From assembly GCF_022414535.1 (NCBI RefSeq), contig NZ_JADWYM010000011.1, positions 89,049-153,048 of the forward strand: a stretch of 64,000 bases of DNA, given 5' to 3'. A program made the translations under genes and the position numbers. Of the stretch, positions 60,182-64,000 are shown one piece after another. The notes under the pieces were generated by a model that had not been told where the DNA came from, ran no database searches, and saw only the letters and a program-made list of their open reading frames with translations. Each line of letters opens with the position of its first letter. Position 1 is the first letter of the stretch. This DNA is from Streptomyces sp. MUM 2J (GTDB lineage: Bacteria; Actinomycetota; Actinomycetes; Streptomycetales; Streptomycetaceae).

Positions 60182-61255
60182 GTGGAAATCTCTGCCGCCG
60201 GGCGCCTCGAGGTCCGTATCACCGCTGCTGACGTGGGTAAACGGGTCTCCGTACGGCGCCTGAGCAGCCCTGGGGACGGTGGGGCGAAATTCACCGACAC
60301 GGTGGGTGTTCTCACATCCTGGGACGACGGTGTGTTGGTGATCACACAAAAGAACGGGGCGGGCGTCCTGATTCCGGAGTCCGCACTGGTCGCGGGAAAG
60401 GTCGTACCGGCGGCGCCGGCGCGCCGCCGCGGCCCGGCCGCCTCCTACGAGGAGCTGGCCCGGGTCGCCGCCCGCGCGTGGCGGCCCGTGGAGAGCGAGC
60501 GGCTCGGCGACTGGGAGCTGCGCGCCGCCGCCGGGTTCACCCGGCGCGCCAACTCCGTACTGCCGCTGGGCGACCCCGGCCTGTCCCTCGACGACGCGCT
60601 GGACACCGTGCGGCGCTGGTACCACGCGCGCGGGCTGCCCGCCTACGTCCAGACCGCGACCGGCGCCGAGGGCAGCCAGGAGCCGCTGTGCGCGGGACTG
60701 GAGCGGCGAGGCTGGGAGCGTGAGGTGACCGCCGAACTGTGGGTGGGCGCGCTGGCCCCGGTGGCCGACCGCGCGGACGCCGGCGGGGTCGTGCTGTCCC
60801 GGCGGGCGGACGAGGCGTGGCTGGCCCGCTACCAGCGCAAGGGCGTGAGCGACGTGGCGCTGCGCGTGCTCGGCGGCGGGCCCTCGGTGTGGTTCGCCAC
60901 CGTGCCCGGCGAGGGCGCACCGGCCGCCATCGGACGGTGCGTGGTGGACGGACGGTGGGCCGGTTTCGCCGCCGTCGAGGTGGACCCGCACCAGCGGCGG
61001 CGCGGCCTCGCCACCACCGTGATGGCCGCGCTGGCCCGGCAGGCCCTGGACGAGGGCGCCTCGGCGGCCTGGCTCCAGGTGGAGGCCGACAACGAGGGCG
61101 CCCGGGCCCTCTACACCGGCATGGGCTTCACCGCGCACCACGCATACCACCACTACCGCGCACCCGACGCTGGTTCCAGTTCCGATTCCAGTTCCAGTTC
61201 CGATTCCAGTTCCGATTCCGGTTCCGGTTCCGATTCCGGTTCCGGGGCTGGGTGA
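60182..61255 (+). CDS. GNAT-family N-acetyltransferase with a Ser/Asp repeat tail
   Basis: The 357-residue protein has an N-terminal SH3-like or regulatory part (EISAAGRLEVRITAADVGKR) and a second region with acyl-transferase-like character. A canonical GNAT domain follows (residues about 215-330) with VDPHQRRRGLATTVMAALA (acetyl-CoA loop RRRGLAT) and VEADNEGARALYTGMGF. The last ~25 residues are Ser/Asp/Gly repeats encoded by a microsatellite of TTCCGATTCC type. GTG 60182. The substrate is unknown. It is followed by sirB1-like in the same direction. Confidence 0.88.
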   Translation: MEISAAGRLEVRITAADVGKRVSVRRLSSPGDGGAKFTDTVGVLTSWDDGVLVITQKNGAGVLIPESALVAGKVVPAAPARRRGPAASYEELARVAARAWRPVESERLGDWELRAAAGFTRRANSVLPLGDPGLSLDDALDTVRRWYHARGLPAYVQTATGAEGSQEPLCAGLERRGWEREVTAELWVGALAPVADRADAGGVVLSRRADEAWLARYQRKGVSDVALRVLGGGPSVWFATVPGEGAPAAIGRCVVDGRWAGFAAVEVDPHQRRRGLATTVMAALARQALDEGASAAWLQVEADNEGARALYTGMGFTAHHAYHHYRAPDAGSSSDSSSSSDSSSDSGSGSDSGSGAG

Positions 61256-61273
61256 GGAGGGCAGAGCACCATC

Positions 61274-62134
61274 GTGGACCCGCGCCGACCACCCCACCCC
61301 CCGAGCCCGGAGCGCTCCGCCGCACTGCACCGGCGGTTCGCCGCCGAGGCCCGCTCCGAGCGCCCCGACCTGTCCGCGCTGTGCCTGCTGATCGGGGCGG
61401 CCGGGGACAGCTCCCTCGACGAGTCCGGCATGGACGCCGCGCAGATGGAGCTGGACCGGCTGGCCGGCGAGGTGCCGTTCCGGCCGGGCGGCCCGCAGGC
61501 CTGGGCGACCGCCCTGCACCGGCTCCTCGGCACCCGCCACGGCTTCCACGGCACCCAGGCCGACTACCGCCACCTGGAGTCGTCCCTCCTCCACGAGGTC
61601 CTCCGACGCCGCCGCGGGCTGCCGATCCTGCTCTCGGTGGTCTGGCTGGAGGTCGCCCGGCGGGCCGGGGCACCGGTCCACGGCGTCGCCCTGCCCGGCC
61701 ACTTCGTCGTCGGCTTCGGCCCCGAGGACCGGCAGGTCCTCGCCGACCCCTTCGACGGCGGCCGGGTCCTCACCGGCACGGACGCGGAGCTCTTCGTCGC
61801 CGGCGCCACCGGGGCGCCGCTCGACCCCGCGCACCTCACCCCCGCCGACCCCCTCGACGTCGTCCTGCGCGTCCTGAACAACATCCGCGCCTGGGCAGCC
61901 GCCCGCCCCGAGCGGTCCGACGTCGCCCTGTGGGCCGTGGACCTGTCCCTCCAACTCCCCTCCCACCCGGCCCGCCTGCGCCACGAACGCGCCCAGCTAC
62001 TGGTTGGCCGGGGCGAGTTCACCGCGGGTGCCGCGGAGCTGGAGGCGTACGCGGAGGTGGTCGCCAAGGTCGACGAGGAGGCCGCCGATCGACTCCGGGG
62101 GGAGGCACGGGCGGCTCGGGCGAGGCTCAACTGA
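61274..62134 (+). CDS. SirB1/transglutaminase-like family protein
   Basis: This 286-residue protein of the SirB1 family has the transglutaminase-like domain in FHGTQADYRHLESSLLHEVL, RRGLPILLSVVWLEVARR, VHGVALPGHFVVGF and LADPFDGG. The C-terminal half (DVVLRVLNNIRAWAA to the end) is helical and TPR-like. The usual catalytic Cys of transglutaminases is not obvious, as in SirB1 relatives. GTG 61274 follows GAGGAGGG. The gene ends the conserved block; a mobile-element region begins directly afterwards. Confidence 0.88.
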   Translation: MDPRRPPHPPSPERSAALHRRFAAEARSERPDLSALCLLIGAAGDSSLDESGMDAAQMELDRLAGEVPFRPGGPQAWATALHRLLGTRHGFHGTQADYRHLESSLLHEVLRRRRGLPILLSVVWLEVARRAGAPVHGVALPGHFVVGFGPEDRQVLADPFDGGRVLTGTDAELFVAGATGAPLDPAHLTPADPLDVVLRVLNNIRAWAAARPERSDVALWAVDLSLQLPSHPARLRHERAQLLVGRGEFTAGAAELEAYAEVVAKVDEEAADRLRGEARAARARLN

Positions 62135-62139
62135 GGTCT

Positions 62140-62445
62140 CGACGATCGGACTCGTCTTCACCACGCCCACTGGACGGCCTCTTGGCCCCGCCAACCTCAC
62201 CCGCCGCTTCCGCAGCTTCCTCAACCGGGCCGGACTCCGCCGAATCCGCTTCCACGACCTCCGCCACTCGACCGCCACCCTGCTCCTGGAACAAGGCGTC
62301 GACCTCGTCGTCATCAAGGAACTGTTGGGCCGTGCCCATATCGGCGTCACTGCCGGCGCTTACGCACACGTCCGACTCCGCCTCCAACGCCAATCCATCG
62401 ACACCCTGAGCGACGTGCTCGACGGGCACTGCCGTACCGAAGACG
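62140..62445 (+). pseudogene. C-terminal remnant of a tyrosine recombinase (integrase)
   Basis: A frame immediately after the SirB1 stop encodes GLVFTTPTGRPLGPANLTRRF, then IRFHDLRHSTATLLLEQGVD and IKELLGRAHIGVTAGAYAHV. This is the C-terminal catalytic half of a phage-type integrase, with the HxLRH motif and the nucleophile Tyr. The N-terminal DNA-binding part and the first catalytic Arg are absent. The frame runs on into the IS630 element without a proper start. It looks like the surviving edge of an integrated element. Confidence 0.75.
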
Positions 62446-62487
62446 CCCGCGGCCCCCACGAGATTTCTCGTGGGGGCCGCGGGCGTC
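62442..62487. repeat. 22-bp-stem perfect palindrome next to the integrase remnant
   Basis: The 22 bases from 62442 pair perfectly with 62466-62487 around TT; the core is GGCCCCCACGAGA with TCTCGTGGGGGCC. It overlaps the end of the integrase remnant and lies 13 bases before the IS630 element. It may be a terminator or a site of the lost mobile element. Confidence 0.85.
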
Positions 62488-62499
62488 CGACTGCGTTGC

Positions 62500-63660
62500 C
62501 GCTGAGGTTGAAAGGGTGGGGTGACAGTGGGCGTTGGCCCTGCTACATCCTCGTCATGAGGTACGCGGATGGCGGCGGTCTGACCGCGGTGGGGTGGGTT
62601 AAGCGTGAAGCAGTGCGCTTCGAGGCCGCGGAGATGTTCGGGCAAGGTGTGCGGCCGCCGGAGGTGGCCCGCAGGTTGCGGGTGTCGCGGAAGTCGGCGT
62701 ACGCCTGGCACGCCGCCTGGCGCCAGGGCGGCAAAGCAGCTCTGGCGTCCAAGGGGGCTGGCGGCTTCCCCTGTCAGCTCAGCTACGCCCAGGCAGAACG
62801 CCTGCAGGTCGAGCTGGAGGCAGGGGCGGCCGCGCACGGCTGGACGGAGGACCAGCGCTGGACGCTGGCGAGGGTCGCGGAGCTGATCCATCGCCTGTTC
62901 GGCTACCGGTACACCCCGCGTGGGGTGTCGTACCTGCTGCACCGGCTGGGCTGGTCACCCCAGGTCCCCGCGCACCGGGCCGTCGAGCGGGACGAACAGG
63001 CCGTCGCCGCGTGGCGGACGGAGCAGTGGTCACGGGTAAGAGGACGGCCCAGCTCCTGGGCGCGTGGATAGCCTTTGAGGACGAGGCCGGGCAGGACCTG
63101 AAACCCGGCAAGGGTCGTACATGGTCGCAGCGAGGTAGGACTCCGCTGGTCAGAGTGGTGGGCAAGGGTTCTGGTCGGGTCCTGATGGCCGGGATGATCT
63201 GCGTCAGACCGGGCCGCGAGACCAGGCTGATCTACCGGATTCAGACGTACCGAGGCCGCACGGGCGAGAAGAAAGGCTTCCGGGCCCGCGAGTTCGCCGA
63301 CCTGTTGACCTCTGCCCGGCGGCAGCTCGACGGTGCCCCGCTGATCGTTGCGTGGGACAACGCCAGCACCCACCACGCCAAGCCCTTACGGGAGTTCTGC
63401 AACCGCAACAGCGACTGGCTCACCATCGTCAAGCTCCCGCCCTACGCACCCGACCTCAACCCCGTCGAAGGTGTCTGGGCCCACCTGAAGAAGTCCCTGG
63501 CCAACCTCGCACCCCGCACGATCGACGACCTCACCCCACTCGTGAAGAACCGCTTACGCGGCATCCAACGCCGACCCGAGATCCTCAACGGCTTCATAGC
63601 GGAGACCGCACTCGGTCTGGAGCCTCCGTAGCCTGTCACCCCACCCTTTCAACCTCAGCG
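62500..63660. mobile_element. IS630-type insertion sequence, 1161 bp
   Basis: Perfect 28-base inverted repeats flank the element, 62500-62527 (beginning CGCTGAGGTTGAAAGGGTGG) and 63633-63660. It contains one transposase in two frames. No TA duplication is obvious at the outer ends, which is unusual for the IS630 group. It sits immediately after an integrase remnant and a large palindrome. Confidence 0.88.
62556..63631 (+). CDS. IS630-type transposase in two frames
   Basis: Frame A begins ATG 62556 (MRYADGGGLTAVGWVKREAV, a winged-helix DNA-binding part with VARRLRVSRKSAYAWHAAWRQGG) and runs to 63071. Frame B runs to 63631 and carries the DDE set: Asp in FEDEAGQ, Asp in VAWDNASTHH, and Glu in LNPVEGVWAHLK. 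The frames overlap by about 60 bases. Conserved sequence joins as SRV-KRTAQLLGAW by a -1 shift near 63037 (GTAAGAGG). This is either a programmed shift or an inactivating mutation. No strong slippery heptamer is seen. Confidence 0.85.
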
Positions 63661-63779
63661 TCAACTACTGCCGTCAGACGCCACTGAAGCCCCAGGGCTC
63701 GTGCGTTCTCAGGCGGCGAGACGTCCTGAACTGCCGGGTGAGGGTGAGTTGTCGGGGTGTGGTCAGGTGATCAACTGAA

Positions 63780-63835
63780 GGAAGCGGTTCGTGATGATGG
63801 AGGTATCTGACGCCTCATCACAACGAACCGCTTCC
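63780..63835. repeat. Inverted repeat before the last transposase
   Basis: GGAAGCGGTTCGT (63780-63792) pairs with ACGAACCGCTTCC (63823-63835), 3 bases before the transposase start. It may be the terminal or subterminal structure of an ISAs1-type element. The stretch 63661-63779 holds no recognised gene. Confidence 0.75.
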
Positions 63836-63837
63836 GG

Positions 63838-64000
63838 ATGCCATCCTTGCTGATCACTGCTATGTCCCGCCACCTCGACCACGATGCGGGCTCCACCCCC
63901 GACGATCCCGACCGCCTGCTGGACCTCGCCGACGTCCTCGACGTGCTGCCCGATCCGCGCCGTCGGCAGGGACGCCGTTACCGGCTCGGCCCGATCCTCG
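63838..64000 (+). CDS. ISAs1-family transposase, N-terminal part (cut by window edge)
   Basis: The open frame starts at ATG 63838 (MPSLLITAMSRHLDHDAGS) and contains LLDLADVLDVLPDPRRRQGR followed by RYRLGPIL at the window edge. This matches the DDE_Tnp_1-associated N-terminal domain of ISAs1-type transposases. The DDE triad lies beyond the window. Confidence 0.7.
   Translation, partial: MPSLLITAMSRHLDHDAGSTPDDPDRLLDLADVLDVLPDPRRRQGRRYRLGPIL

Noticed and set aside
1..64000. CRISPR array, rRNA or tRNA genes
   Set aside because: No regular repeat-spacer pattern was seen, and no tRNA or rRNA segment was recognised by eye.

Overview
The window is about 70% GC chromosomal DNA of a Streptomyces species. 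This follows from the codon bias, the many GTG starts, the MoeZ, TatB, DUF3107/DUF3117/DUF3152 and RseA-type families, and the gene order. From memory (not searched), two ancient actinobacterial gene blocks lie side by side. One (about 448-30040: adnB-adnA, ATL, moeZ, DUF3152, TetR, DUF3107, ferritin-like protein, RhlE-like helicase) matches M. tuberculosis Rv3201c-Rv3211. The other (about 38576-60040: corA, MgtE-like, mrp, tatB-htrA-anti-sigma-sigma, methyltransferase, DUF3117, tag, DivIVA-like, FolP2-like, LOG, dapE, dapC, fdxA) matches parts of Rv1177-Rv1239c.

Layout. 1-8307: a truncated M20 peptidase, the AdnAB double-strand-break resection helicase-nuclease, and an alkyltransferase-like protein. 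8494-14567: a large kinase-like/flippase-like membrane protein and two tandem secreted lipoprotein peptidases. 14639-16272: a frameshifted oxidoreductase remnant and moeZ. 16335-21225: a four-gene cluster with a PelF-like glycosyltransferase, a polytopic membrane protein, a nucleotide-sugar-epimerase-like protein and a spherulin-4-like protein. It interrupts the ancestral order and looks like a surface or exo-polysaccharide locus. 21457-31102: a 63-bp non-autonomous element, a DUF3152 protein, hydrolases, regulators, small proteins, and a DEAD-box helicase with a repeat tail. 31230-32168: an IS5-family element. 32169-38130: NYN, MarC, PHP, DUF6758, MFS and SUFU-family genes. 38200-43165: magnesium-related genes (CorA with a structured leader, a PRC/MgtE-N/CBS protein, DUF1003). 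43209-50606: Mrp and the envelope-stress block of ECF sigma factor, zinc-type anti-sigma factor, HtrA protease and TatB, with a divergent methyltransferase. 50736-62134: base-excision repair, folate-related, diaminopimelate (dapE, dapC), ferredoxin, GNAT and SirB1 genes. 62140-64000: an accessory edge with an integrase remnant, a complete IS630-type element and the start of an ISAs1-type transposase.

How genes work together. AdnAB and ATL are DNA-repair functions, with Tag further along. The sigma factor, anti-sigma factor, HtrA and TatB form a co-oriented envelope-stress and export set. DapE and DapC supply diaminopimelate for the cell wall. The most interesting signals are the Pel/galactosaminogalactan-like cluster, whose hydrolase-like member seems to lack its catalytic pair, the corA leader with a structured RNA plus a 15-residue ORF, and two related mobile elements that each sit exactly at a TAG stop codon. 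Two genes also appear to start at non-standard codons (CTG at 27644, ATT at 49974).
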